A program made the position numbers and the translations under genes. The notes beneath the pieces are model-generated. The model was not told the DNA's origin. It made no database searches and saw only the letters and a list, made by a program, of their open reading frames with translations. Of a stretch of 11,706 bases of DNA, positions 5,986 through 11,706 are shown piece after piece. Source of the DNA: Christensenella sp. UBA7102. GTDB taxonomy: Bacteria; Bacillota; Clostridia; Christensenellales; UBA1750. Position 1 is the first letter of the stretch; each line of letters opens with the position of its first letter. Location of the stretch: NCBI GenBank assembly GCA_002492415.1, contig DKYK01000062.1:1-11706 (forward strand), written 5' to 3'.

Positions 5986-6540
5986 TTACAGCACGACGGC
6001 CAGGAATTTAACCGGTTCTGTACCCACTGCCTGCAGGCCATGCGGGTAGCCGGAGTTGAAGTAGAGACTGTCTCCGGGATTAAGGATAAGCTCGGAGCCA
6101 TTGACCACAAAGCGCAGCGTGCCCTCAATCACATAATCAAACTCCTGTCCTTCATGTGTGTTGACGACAAGCGGCGTACCCGCGGGCACGGGGCCAGCGG
6201 TAACGATGAAGGGTTCGGCGATCTTCCCGCCGAAGTTATACGCCAAGGACTGATACTGATACTCCTTGCGACGCTCCACGCCCACGCCCTGCCCATCGCG
6301 GGTCAGACAGTAGACGTGCAGCTTGGGCTCACCACCAGTCAATAGCGCGGAAGGCTCAACCTGGCAAGTGTTGGCTATAGCCAGCAGTACGCTGATGGGA
6401 ATATCAATTGCGCCGCTTTCATATGCGGCGTATTTTGCGACGGGGACGTTGAGCTTAGCGGCCAGTTCCTCCTGTGAATACTCGCAAATCTCGCGCAATT
6501 CCTTCATACGGGTGGCGACGCCGACAATTTCATTGGCCAT
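5986..6540 (-). CDS. XRE-family transcriptional regulator with C-terminal cupin domain
   Basis: The 184-residue product has an N-terminal helix-turn-helix (about residues 8-65; YSQEELAAKLNV is the recognition region) and a C-terminal cupin_2 barrel (about 105-184). Cupin motif 1 is seen as THEGQEFDYVIEG (128-140) and motif 2 as PGDSLYFNSGYPHG (155-168), with H129, E133 and H167 as plausible metal ligands. Such proteins sense a small ligand through the cupin and usually control adjacent catabolic genes; the ligand here is unknown. The start at 6540 is chosen because AAGGAGG (6556-6550) lies 9 bases away; a TTG at 6549 abuts that site and is rejected. The gene diverges from the Dabb-MazG-AllA-VOC cluster and shares a 126-base control region with it, which makes that cluster and itself the likely targets. 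Confidence 0.92.
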   Translation of the reverse strand: MANEIVGVATRMKELREICEYSQEELAAKLNVPVAKYAAYESGAIDIPISVLLAIANTCQVEPSALLTGGEPKLHVYCLTRDGQGVGVERRKEYQYQSLAYNFGGKIAEPFIVTAGPVPAGTPLVVNTHEGQEFDYVIEGTLRFVVNGSELILNPGDSLYFNSGYPHGLQAVGTEPVKFLAVVL

Positions 6541-6590
6541 ATCGTACAACCTCCTTAACTTTGACAGTAAAAATTTTATTTTCTATGTTT

Positions 6591-6619
6591 AGTATACAAT
6601 GCACTCTTTATTTTTGCAA
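6591..6619 (-). promoter_or_regulatory. Promoter of the XRE-cupin regulator
   Basis: On the minus strand TTGCAA (6619-6614) and TATACT (6596-6591) are spaced by 17 bases, with TTG directly before the -10. The leader would be about 45 bases. Confidence 0.65.
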
Positions 6620-6636
6620 TGAGTTTATGCTATACT
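6608..6636 (+). promoter_or_regulatory. Promoter of the Dabb-led operon
   Basis: An extended -10 element, TGC followed by TATACT (6631-6636), lies 31 bases before the Dabb start codon. A -35 at the right distance (TTTATT, 6608-6613, 17-base spacer) is poor, so this promoter probably depends on the extended -10 or an activator. Confidence 0.55.
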
Positions 6637-6666
6637 AAGTAAAAAGAAAACCATGGAGGGGTGTAC

Positions 6667-6954
6667 ATGATCCGACACATCGTACTGTTTCGCTTAAAGG
6701 ATGCCCGACCGCACAAGGTCGAGGCTGCCGCGCAGATGCTGCGCTCTATGAAGGGCAAGATCGAAGGCCTGCTGGAGCTGGAGGTCGGCACCGACTTCCT
6801 TGGCTCTGAACGCTCCTATCATCTCGCTCTGACCTGTACTTTTGATAGCGAGGAGCACTTCAAGGCATACGTGGATCATCCGGTACACAAGCCCGTCAAG
6901 GCATACATGCATGCTGTGCGGGAGAGCTCTGTCTCCTGCGATTACCACATCTGA
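6667..6954 (+). CDS. Dabb-domain (stress-responsive alpha/beta barrel) protein
   Basis: The 95-residue product is a single Dabb domain, a dimeric ferredoxin-like barrel. The opening MIRHIVLFRLK (1-11), the LEVGTD segment (38-43) and the YHLALTCTFDSEEHFKAYVD stretch (51-70) followed by HPVHKPV (71-77) are typical. Members of this fold include small enzymes and binding proteins acting on hydrophobic or aromatic compounds, but most, like this one, have no assigned reaction. The start at 6667 follows GGAGGGG (6655-6661) by five bases; a GTG at 6661 overlaps that site. It is first in a same-strand series. The next gene begins 21 bases after its stop. Confidence 0.88.
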   Translation: MIRHIVLFRLKDARPHKVEAAAQMLRSMKGKIEGLLELEVGTDFLGSERSYHLALTCTFDSEEHFKAYVDHPVHKPVKAYMHAVRESSVSCDYHI

Positions 6955-6975
6955 TATTCCCGGAGGAATCTATCC

Positions 6976-7263
6976 ATGGCAAATGAGATCACGCTGGCCT
7001 ATATGCAGGAAATGGTGCGCCGCAGGGAGGGCCGTCTGGGCGAAAAGCAGCAGATTCTCCGCCTGATGAGCGCCGTCGGCCGCCTTGCAGACTCGCTGGA
7101 GGATGAAAAAGAAATCAGCGTGTCGCTGGGCGAAGTGCTGTACAACACGCTGGCCCTTGCCAACACCTATGGCATTGATATGGAGGACTGCGTGCCCGAG
7201 TCTGTCCCCATGCCGCAGCAGGATAGAAAGCCAGCGCGCAGTCTCGATTTTCGCCCGCTCTGA
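6976..7263 (+). CDS. Degenerate MazG-like small protein
   Basis: The 95-residue product has the helical pattern of the all-alpha NTP pyrophosphohydrolase (MazG-like) family: a first helix with LMSAVGRLADSL (30-41), then SLGEVLYNTLALANTYGIDMED (50-71). The latter closely resembles the usual E-L-x-D-V-L-...-ALAN-x-x-GIDLEE ending. The metal ligands are not kept. The family's first acidic triad EExxE reads SAVGR (32-36), and the ExxD pair reads SLGE (50-53). On this reading it should not hydrolyse nucleotides in the usual way and may be a binding or regulatory relative. The assignment rests on eye alignment. GGAGG at 6962-6966 lies 9 bases before the start. The neighbours are Dabb upstream and the AllA-like gene downstream, probably in one transcript. 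Confidence 0.65.
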   Translation: MANEITLAYMQEMVRRREGRLGEKQQILRLMSAVGRLADSLEDEKEISVSLGEVLYNTLALANTYGIDMEDCVPESVPMPQQDRKPARSLDFRPL

Positions 7264-7309
7264 TCCATTCCTATGCATTTCCTAATTAGATTTATGGAGG
7301 TATTGACTC

Positions 7310-7798
7310 ATGCTGAAACTCAAAGTAAAAAAACTCGACCGCGAATCCTTCCGCCCTTACGGTGACTATGTAGAGTTGCTGCGCCCCGATTCCTTCTACG
7401 GCGACGTTCCCACTATGTTTACTCCCGATATGCTGCAGCTGCCTCTGGCACAGCACGATCTGGCTTCCTTTTCTATCTGCCGCGTCGCGCCCCGCCCCAA
7501 TATCGTGACGGCCTCTGAATACCATTCCGCCGCCTGGGAAGGCAATATTCCGCTGGACGGCGACATCGTGGTGCACGTGGCGCCCGCCAATCGCGGCCAA
7601 ATCGAGCCTGAAAAGTTTGAGGCATTCCTCGTTCCCAAGGGTACTATGGTGACCTTCAAGCCCGGTGTATGGCACTTTGCGCCGTATGCGGTGAACGGCC
7701 CCGTCTCCACCATTGTAGTTCTGCCGGAACGCACCTATGCAAACGACTGTGTGGTTGTCCGCCACACCGAAGAGCAGAAGCTCGAGATCGAAATGTAA
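7310..7798 (+). CDS. Ureidoglycolate lyase-like protein (AllA-like cupin)
   Basis: The 162-residue product has the length and motif order of the AllA/ureidoglycolate lyase superfamily, a double-stranded beta-helix enzyme that splits ureidoglycolate to glyoxylate and urea in purine (allantoin) breakdown. Visible features are FRPYGDYVEL (14-23), SEYHSAAW (69-76), GDIVVHVAPAN (84-94) and KGTMVTFKPGVWHFAP (110-125). The last corresponds to the conserved G-x-W-H strand with likely active-site H122. No other allantoin pathway gene is visible nearby, so the true substrate may differ. The start at 7310 follows GGAGG (7296-7300) by 9 bases. The preceding gap of 46 bases has no promoter or terminator that I can see, and the VOC gene follows after 32 bases. 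Confidence 0.78.
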   Translation: MLKLKVKKLDRESFRPYGDYVELLRPDSFYGDVPTMFTPDMLQLPLAQHDLASFSICRVAPRPNIVTASEYHSAAWEGNIPLDGDIVVHVAPANRGQIEPEKFEAFLVPKGTMVTFKPGVWHFAPYAVNGPVSTIVVLPERTYANDCVVVRHTEEQKLEIEM

Positions 7799-7830
7799 TC
7801 ACAAAAACACTGATCCGGGGGGTTACTGTC

Positions 7831-8286
7831 ATGCAGAAGGGTATTTTGGGCACCAATATCGTCACGCAGATCGGCTTTGTGGTCCATGACGTGGAGAAGA
7901 CTGCGCAGGCATTTGCAGATTTCCTGGGGGTGGAAAATCCTGGCTGGAGCCTTACGGACACCATTGACAAAACGCGGGGCGAATATAACGGCAAGCCTTG
8001 TCCTGCGCGCGCCAAGCTCGCTTTCTTCCACGTGGGTGATACGTTGGATATTGAGCTGATCGAACCTGACGAGCAGCCCAGCGTCTGGCGTGACGCTCTC
8101 AATAAGAAGGGAGAGGGCGTACACCACATCGCGTTCGTCATCAAGGGCATGAAAGAAAAGCTCATCGCGCTGGATGGCGAGGGCATGAAGCTGATGCAAA
8201 AGGGCGAGTATACCGGCGGCCGTTACGCATATGTCGACGCAGTGGATCAGCTCAAGACCATCGTCGAGTTGCTGGAAAACGACTGA
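7831..8286 (+). CDS. VOC-family (glyoxalase/epimerase fold) protein
   Basis: The 151-residue product shows two beta-alpha-beta-beta-beta modules of the vicinal oxygen chelate fold. The first starts TQIGFVVHDVEKTAQAFADF (12-31), with LDIELIEP (72-79) at its end. The second starts GEGVHHIAFVI (94-104), and TIVELLEN (143-150) ends the chain. Likely metal ligands are Q13, E75, H98 or H99, and E146. Methylmalonyl-CoA epimerase is the nearest well-known relative in layout, but Gln replaces the usual first His and several other activities share the fold. The ribosome site is an unusual G6 run (7817-7822), 8 bases before the ATG. It is the fourth gene of the group; a hairpin follows at 8297-8327. Confidence 0.85.
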   Translation: MQKGILGTNIVTQIGFVVHDVEKTAQAFADFLGVENPGWSLTDTIDKTRGEYNGKPCPARAKLAFFHVGDTLDIELIEPDEQPSVWRDALNKKGEGVHHIAFVIKGMKEKLIALDGEGMKLMQKGEYTGGRYAYVDAVDQLKTIVELLEND

Positions 8287-8296
8287 GTAAAGGCTG

Positions 8297-8327
8297 ACAG
8301 GGGCGTTCCCAATCAGGACGTCCCTGT
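8297..8327 (+). terminator. Possible terminator or attenuator hairpin after VOC gene
   Basis: ACAGGGGCGTTC pairs with GGACGTCCCTGT over 12 bp (two G-T wobbles) around loop CCAATCA. The T run (TTTTGTT at 8334-8340) begins six bases after the stem, which weakens it as a terminator. It may reduce transcription into the downstream membrane, glycosylase and phosphorylase genes or simply protect the upstream message. Confidence 0.45.
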
Positions 8328-8352
8328 GCTGCATTTTGTTGGAGGAAAATTT

Positions 8353-8553
8353 ATGGATAGGAAAGCCCGTCTTGCGCAATGTGTCTTCGTGGCGCTGCAG
8401 GTGATTCTGTGCATTGCGCTTGGGATTGAGGTGTTTGGGGAACTGAACGTTACGGTCATCCGCATACTCAGCATACTATTTGCAGCCACGCTTCTGGGAA
8501 ATCTGGTCTGCGCACTGCTTCGTTTGTCTGCCCAAGAGAGTCATGGCTGCTGA
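8353..8553 (+). CDS. Small two-helix membrane protein
   Basis: The 66-residue product starts with a basic MDRKAR. It then has two hydrophobic segments, about residues 10-28 (CVFVALQVILCIALGIEVF) and 34-56 (ending LLGNLVCALL), joined by a short GELNV turn. This predicts a two-helix hairpin in the cytoplasmic membrane with both ends inside. I recognise no family and no function. GGAGG (8341-8345) lies 7 bases before the ATG, a good translation start. Its last 11 bases overlap the start of the glycosylase gene in another frame, which suggests translational coupling. Confidence 0.7.
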   Translation: MDRKARLAQCVFVALQVILCIALGIEVFGELNVTVIRILSILFAATLLGNLVCALLRLSAQESHGC

Positions 8554-9058
8554 ACGCATCTTTGGCTTCCCGCCCGTGGTGGGCGTGCTTCCGCGAATCC
8601 TGATCCTCGGTTCCATGCCCTCGGTCAAGTCGCTGGAAGAGACGCAGTATTATGCCCATCCGCGCAATGCCTTTTGGCGCATCCAGGCTGCATTGTTCGA
8701 AGAGGAGTTCACCTTAGACTATGAAACGCGTATTTGGCGCCTTCAAGAACATGGCATTGCGCTGTGGGACAGCGTGGCTTCCTGCATGCGTCCCGGCAGC
8801 CTGGATGCCCGCATCACGCAGGCCGTACCCAACGACATTCCCGGGCTGCTGCATGACAATCCTTCAATCGGGCATATTTTCTTTAACGGGCGCGCCTCGC
8901 AGCAGGTATTTTTGCGCCATCACAGGGCTCTTGCGCAGTATATCCCCGTCACGCTGCTGCCGTCAACGAGCCCGGCGGCCGCGTCGCTGTCCTTTGCGCA
9001 GAAGCTGGATGCATGGCGCGCGATCCTGGTTCCACTCGGCCTGCAGGAAAGGAGCTAA
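8543..9058 (+). CDS. Hypoxanthine-DNA glycosylase (UDG family 6)
   Basis: This base-excision repair enzyme removes hypoxanthine, formed by adenine deamination, from DNA. The 171-residue product carries the family's hallmarks: ILGSMPSVKSLE (21-32), YYAHPRNAFWRI (36-47), IFFNGRASQQ (112-121) and LPSTSPAAA (139-147). N42 of the HPRNAFW motif and N115 of the FFNG motif match the positions I recall as active-site residues in the family. The start at 8543 overlaps the upstream membrane-protein gene by 11 bases. The nearest Shine-Dalgarno-like run (AAGAGAG, 8534-8540) is too close to be ideal, so coupling to upstream translation is likely. The same frame is open further upstream, but MAAERIFGFPPV fits the family's N-terminus. 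The phosphorylase gene starts 6 bases after the stop. Confidence 0.9.
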   Translation: MAAERIFGFPPVVGVLPRILILGSMPSVKSLEETQYYAHPRNAFWRIQAALFEEEFTLDYETRIWRLQEHGIALWDSVASCMRPGSLDARITQAVPNDIPGLLHDNPSIGHIFFNGRASQQVFLRHHRALAQYIPVTLLPSTSPAAASLSFAQKLDAWRAILVPLGLQERS

Positions 9059-9064
9059 AGCCTC

Positions 9065-10369
9065 ATGGTGGATATGGTTGCCATTATCGAAAAAAAGAAA
9101 AACGGTCTAGCTTTGTCACAGCAAGACATCGCGGCCTGGGTGCGCGGCGTGTATGGCGGCACGGTACCGGATTATCAGTCCGCGGCGCTGCTGATGGCTA
9201 TCCGCCTGCGCGGGATGAATGCAGAGGAGACCACTGCGCTGACCCTGGAAATGGCGTATAGCGGTAGTGCAGCGGATCTGTCCGCCATTCCCGGCGTTAA
9301 GGTGGACAAGCATTCAACCGGCGGCGTTGGCGATTTGACTTCGTTGGTGGCAGTGCCGCTCGCAGCTGCCTGCGGTGTACCCGTCGCCAAGATGAGCGGA
9401 CGTGGGCTGGGACACACAGGTGGAACGCTGGACAAACTGATGTCGGTTCCGGGGATGCAAATCGATCTGACCATGGAGCAGTTCATGGATCAGGTGCAAC
9501 GCATCGGGTGCGCCATCATCGGGCAGACAGGAGAGCTTGCACCGGTAGATAAAGTGCTTTATGCGCTGCGCGATGTCACCGCCACGGTGGACAGCCTGCC
9601 GCTGATCGTGTCGAGCATACTCTCTAAGAAAATCGCCGCGGGTTGCGATGCTATACTGTTGGACGTCAAAACTGGTTCGGGCGCATTGATGCCTACGCTG
9701 CATGAATCGGTGCTGCTCGCACGCGAGATGGTACGCATCGGCAAGCTCGCTGGACGGCGCATGATGGCGTTGGTAACGGATATGGACCAGCCGTTGGGAC
9801 ACAATATCGGCAATGCGCTGGAAATCGTCGAAGCGGCGGACATTCTAAAGGGTTGTGACCACGGACGGGCGAGCCAGCTGTGCCTGGAGGTCGCCGCCCG
9901 CATGGTGATGCTCTGCTTCGGATCCGATCACGAGACAGCGCACGCGCAGGTGCACAGCGCGCTGGTCAGCGGTGCAGGGCTGAAAAAGTTAGGGCAGATG
10001 CTGCGGGAACAAGGCGGGAACTCAAATGTGCTTCAGAATTATGCACTCCTTCCTGCCGTTGCGCAGCGCGTCGCTGTAAGAGCGGAGCAGGATGGCTTTA
10101 TTTCCTCCCTTCAGGCACAGAAGCTGGGTCTGGCGGCCAAGGCATTGGGAGCCGGCAGGGGGAGCAAGGATGAGAATGTGGACTACGCGGTGGGTATCGT
10201 GCTGCACAAGCAAGTGGGTGATCGTGTATCGCGTGGCGAACCTGTGGCAGAGTTGTACGTCAATGAGACCGACCGGCTGGAGGAAGTTCAGCAGATGGTG
10301 CGATCTGCCATCACCATATCGGCCGATGCGCCGGAACCTTCCCCGTTGATTTACGAAATTATCGAATAG
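9065..10369 (+). CDS. pdp: Pyrimidine-nucleoside phosphorylase
   Basis: This cytoplasmic salvage enzyme converts uridine or thymidine plus phosphate to free base and (deoxy)ribose-1-phosphate. The 434-residue product has the full family length: an alpha domain, the phosphate-binding alpha/beta domain and the C-terminal PYNP domain (about 345-430, with LGAGRGSKDENVDYAVG). Active-site residues equivalent to those known in the Geobacillus enzyme are all present, shifted by one: H83, R169, S184 and K188. Phosphate-contact residues in DKHSTGGVGD (81-90) and KMSGRGLGHTGGT (109-121) are kept. Two usually conserved positions differ: TLDKLM (121-126) has Met where the family signature has Glu, and GALMP (206-210) has Pro where Lys is usual. 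GGAG at 9051-9054 sets the start, which makes it the last gene of the series. The stop is followed by no clear terminator before the thrS promoter. Confidence 0.95.
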   Translation: MVDMVAIIEKKKNGLALSQQDIAAWVRGVYGGTVPDYQSAALLMAIRLRGMNAEETTALTLEMAYSGSAADLSAIPGVKVDKHSTGGVGDLTSLVAVPLAAACGVPVAKMSGRGLGHTGGTLDKLMSVPGMQIDLTMEQFMDQVQRIGCAIIGQTGELAPVDKVLYALRDVTATVDSLPLIVSSILSKKIAAGCDAILLDVKTGSGALMPTLHESVLLAREMVRIGKLAGRRMMALVTDMDQPLGHNIGNALEIVEAADILKGCDHGRASQLCLEVAARMVMLCFGSDHETAHAQVHSALVSGAGLKKLGQMLREQGGNSNVLQNYALLPAVAQRVAVRAEQDGFISSLQAQKLGLAAKALGAGRGSKDENVDYAVGIVLHKQVGDRVSRGEPVAELYVNETDRLEEVQQMVRSAITISADAPEPSPLIYEIIE

Positions 10370-10405
10370 TTAACCGCTTTCCCGCAAAAATACGAAAAAA
10401 TCCCA

Positions 10406-10434
10406 TTGACAGCGCCTTTCATTTGGACTATAAT
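10406..10434 (+). promoter_or_regulatory. Consensus sigma-A promoter of thrS
   Basis: Perfect TTGACA (10406-10411) and perfect TATAAT (10429-10434) are spaced by exactly 17 bases. Transcription should start near 10441, the expected 5' end of the T-box leader. The 36 bases between the phosphorylase stop and this promoter contain no visible terminator. Confidence 0.9.
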
Positions 10435-10440
10435 CCAAGT

Positions 10441-10686
10441 AATCGCATGAAGCGACGAGGACAGAGTAGTTCGCGTATAGGAAGTTCAAAAGAGAGGATG
10501 CGCCGTGGCTGAAAGCGCACCGAGAGGACTCCGGCGAACGAAAACCAACCTCCGATCATGCCGGAATAAGACACGTTATCGTCTGTTCAAGCGGCCGCGT
10601 CTGTTGGGAGGCGGCAATTTGGGTGGAACCGCGGAATTAACTCCGTCCCTTTTGGCAGTATTATGCTGTAGGGGACGGAGTTTTTT
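10441..10686 (+). promoter_or_regulatory. T-box riboswitch leader of thrS, ACC (Thr) specifier
   Basis: Stem I is closed by GAGG (10457-10460) with CCTC (10549-10552). Above the specifier loop, GTTCGC (10469-10474) pairs with GCGAAC (10534-10539). The loop has the typical AGAGTA on its 5' side and GAAAACCAA on its 3' side, which places the specifier ACC at 10544-10546 followed by A, as in known T-boxes. The T-box sequence GGGTGGAACCGCGG is at 10621-10634, followed by the terminator. Uncharged tRNA-Thr with a GGU anticodon should bind and allow read-through into thrS. Confidence 0.95.
10640..10686 (+). terminator. T-box regulated terminator of thrS
   Basis: CTCCGTCCC (10641-10649) pairs with GGGACGGAG (10672-10680), flanked by an A-T pair and followed by six T residues (10681-10686). 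The loop region contains a smaller hairpin, GGCAG...CTGT. The left arm follows the T-box sequence directly, the standard exclusive arrangement. Confidence 0.92.
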
Positions 10687-10719
10687 AATTTATGCAAAGC
10701 AATTTGAGGAGGAATGAAT

Positions 10720-11706
10720 ATGAAGATCATGCTTCGGGGCGAGGCGAGGGAGTTCGAGGCGCCCAAGACCGCGCTGGAAATTGCTGCTTCTCTGTCGCAG
10801 GCACTGAAAAAGGAGGCGCTGGCCGTAAGAATTGATGGCGAGGTCAGAGATTTGATGACTGTCATCGACAAGGATTGCGAGGTGGAGTTCCTCACCTTTG
10901 CAGATGCGGACGGCAGGCGTGTCTACCGCCACACGGCTTCTCACATATTAGCCCAGGCGGTCAAGGCTCTGCGCCCCAATGTCAAGCTGGCCATCGGGCC
11001 GGCCATCGATACGGGCTTCTACTATGACTTCGACTCGGACGAGACATTCTCCACCGAGGACTTCAAAGCCATCGAGAAGGAAATGGAGAAGATCGTCAAG
11101 GCCAACTACAAGCTGGAACGCTTTGAGCTGCCGCGCGGGGAAGCTATTCAGTTCATGGAGGAAAAGGATGAACCCTACAAGGTAGAACTCATCCGCGACC
11201 TGCCCGAGGATGCTGTGATCTCCTTCTACAAGCAGGGAGATTTTACCGATCTGTGCGCTGGCCCGCATCTACCCTCTACCGGCTATGTCAAGGCATTTAA
11301 GATCATGTCCGTCGCGGGCGCATATTGGCGCGGCTCGGAAAAGAACAAGATGCTGCAGCGTCTCTACGCCACCGCCTTTACCAAAAAGGCCGATCTGGAC
11401 GCCTACATTCAGCAGCTGGAAGAGGCCAAGAAGCGCGACCATCGTAAGCTGGGCCGTGAGCTTGATCTGTTTGATGTCCGCGACGAGGGCCCCGGTTTCC
11501 CGTTTTTCTATCCCAAGGGCATGATCCTGCGCAATTTACTGGAGGATTACTGGCGCAAAATTCACCGCGAGCACGGCTATGAGGAGATCAAGACGCCCAT
11601 GATGCTCAATCGCAGCCTGTGGGAGCGCTCTGGCCATTGGGATCATTACCAGGAGAATATGTACACCACCAAGATCGATGATACCGATTTTGCCATCAAG
11701 CCCATG
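10720..11706 (+). CDS. thrS: Threonine--tRNA ligase, 5' part (truncated by window end)
   Basis: The enzyme charges tRNA-Thr. The 329 codons seen cover about half of the usual ~640-residue protein, and the frame is still open at the window end. The TGS domain occupies residues 1-61. The N2 editing domain follows with zinc-type ligands HTASH (71-75) and CAGPH (179-183). The catalytic core begins at about 240 with DHRKLGRELDLFD and continues to YYPKGM-type FFYPKGM (262-268) and the motif 1 region (MMLNRSLWERSGHWDHY, 294-310). The editing site for Ser-tRNA-Thr appears intact as far as visible. Two in-frame ATGs exist. The second, at 10720, is chosen because GAGGAGG (10706-10712) lies 7 bases away, while the ATG at 10714 is only one base from that site. 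Expression is controlled by the T-box leader immediately upstream. Confidence 0.97.
   Translation, partial: MKIMLRGEAREFEAPKTALEIAASLSQALKKEALAVRIDGEVRDLMTVIDKDCEVEFLTFADADGRRVYRHTASHILAQAVKALRPNVKLAIGPAIDTGFYYDFDSDETFSTEDFKAIEKEMEKIVKANYKLERFELPRGEAIQFMEEKDEPYKVELIRDLPEDAVISFYKQGDFTDLCAGPHLPSTGYVKAFKIMSVAGAYWRGSEKNKMLQRLYATAFTKKADLDAYIQQLEEAKKRDHRKLGRELDLFDVRDEGPGFPFFYPKGMILRNLLEDYWRKIHREHGYEEIKTPMMLNRSLWERSGHWDHYQENMYTTKIDDTDFAIKPM

Larger units (their letters stand above)
6591..6636. promoter_or_regulatory. Imperfect inverted repeat spanning divergent -10 elements (candidate operator)
   Basis: AGTATACAATGCACTC at 6591-6606 is mirrored on the other strand by 6621-6636, which reads AGTATAGCATAAACTC. 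Twelve of 16 positions match, with the ends AGTATA and ACTC perfect. The two arms contain the two divergent -10 elements, and the centre holds the self-complementary TTGCAA (6614-6619). A regulator bound here could control both directions at once. Part of the symmetry follows simply from two TATACT boxes facing apart, so the operator role is inferred. Confidence 0.4.

Noticed and set aside
6661..6666. GTG start for the Dabb gene two codons upstream
   Set aside because: It overlaps the GGAGGGG ribosome site; homologues begin at MIRHIV.
10370..10405. Terminator after the pyrimidine phosphorylase
   Set aside because: No stem with a following T run could be found; the A-rich stretch there lacks inverted symmetry.
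10505..10717. 70-residue open frame within the thrS leader
   Set aside because: It lies entirely across the T-box stems and terminator, so its sequence is explained by RNA structure.

Overview
The window looks like a chromosomal segment of a low-to-mid GC Gram-positive bacterium of the Clostridia type. The evidence is two T-box leaders (for alaS and thrS), near-consensus sigma-A promoters, strong GGAGG ribosome binding sites on almost every gene, and protein families common in gut and anaerobic Firmicutes. I cannot name the species. I see no rRNA, tRNA, insertion sequence, phage gene or CRISPR array.

Layout. (1) 44-1216: promoter and ychF, a conserved P-loop ATPase that associates with ribosomes. 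(2) 1378-1419: one near-perfect hairpin with A and T tracts on its two flanks, which serves as a shared terminator for ychF (+) and the convergent alaS (-). (3) 1485-3586, minus strand: alaS with a T-box leader and a consensus promoter. The AlaRS is a compact 601-residue form. It keeps the catalytic and editing sites but lacks the beta-barrel insert and the C-terminal C-Ala region of the usual ~875-residue enzyme. (4) 3594-3742: regulatory DNA between alaS and a divergent operon, with an exact 22-bp tandem repeat whose units each contain TTAAC-GAG-GTTAA, then a further imperfect palindrome and a promoter. (5) 3743-5933: a tight operon of a GNAT acetyltransferase, a YbaK-like aminoacyl-tRNA deacylase and a C39-like papain-fold protein. 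(6) 5935-6540, minus: an XRE-cupin regulator with its own terminator. (7) 6591-6636: divergent promoters inside an imperfect inverted repeat, a candidate operator. (8) 6667-10369, plus: Dabb-domain protein, degenerate MazG-like small protein, ureidoglycolate-lyase-like protein, VOC (glyoxalase-fold) protein, two-helix membrane protein, hypoxanthine-DNA glycosylase, pyrimidine-nucleoside phosphorylase. (9) 10406-11706: consensus promoter, T-box leader with a clear Thr (ACC) specifier, and the 5' part of thrS, which runs off the window.

How it fits together. Translation is the main theme: YchF, two tRNA-controlled synthetases, and a deacylase next to alaS. The 6667-8286 genes look like a small-molecule or catabolic accessory group under the XRE-cupin regulator, followed by nucleobase repair and salvage genes. 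The most interesting items are the stripped-down AlaRS beside a candidate trans-editing factor, the double 22-bp operator-like repeat, the MazG-like protein with its metal ligands replaced, and the uncharacterised regulator-Dabb-MazG-AllA-VOC cluster. None of these is proven to be a new system from sequence alone.
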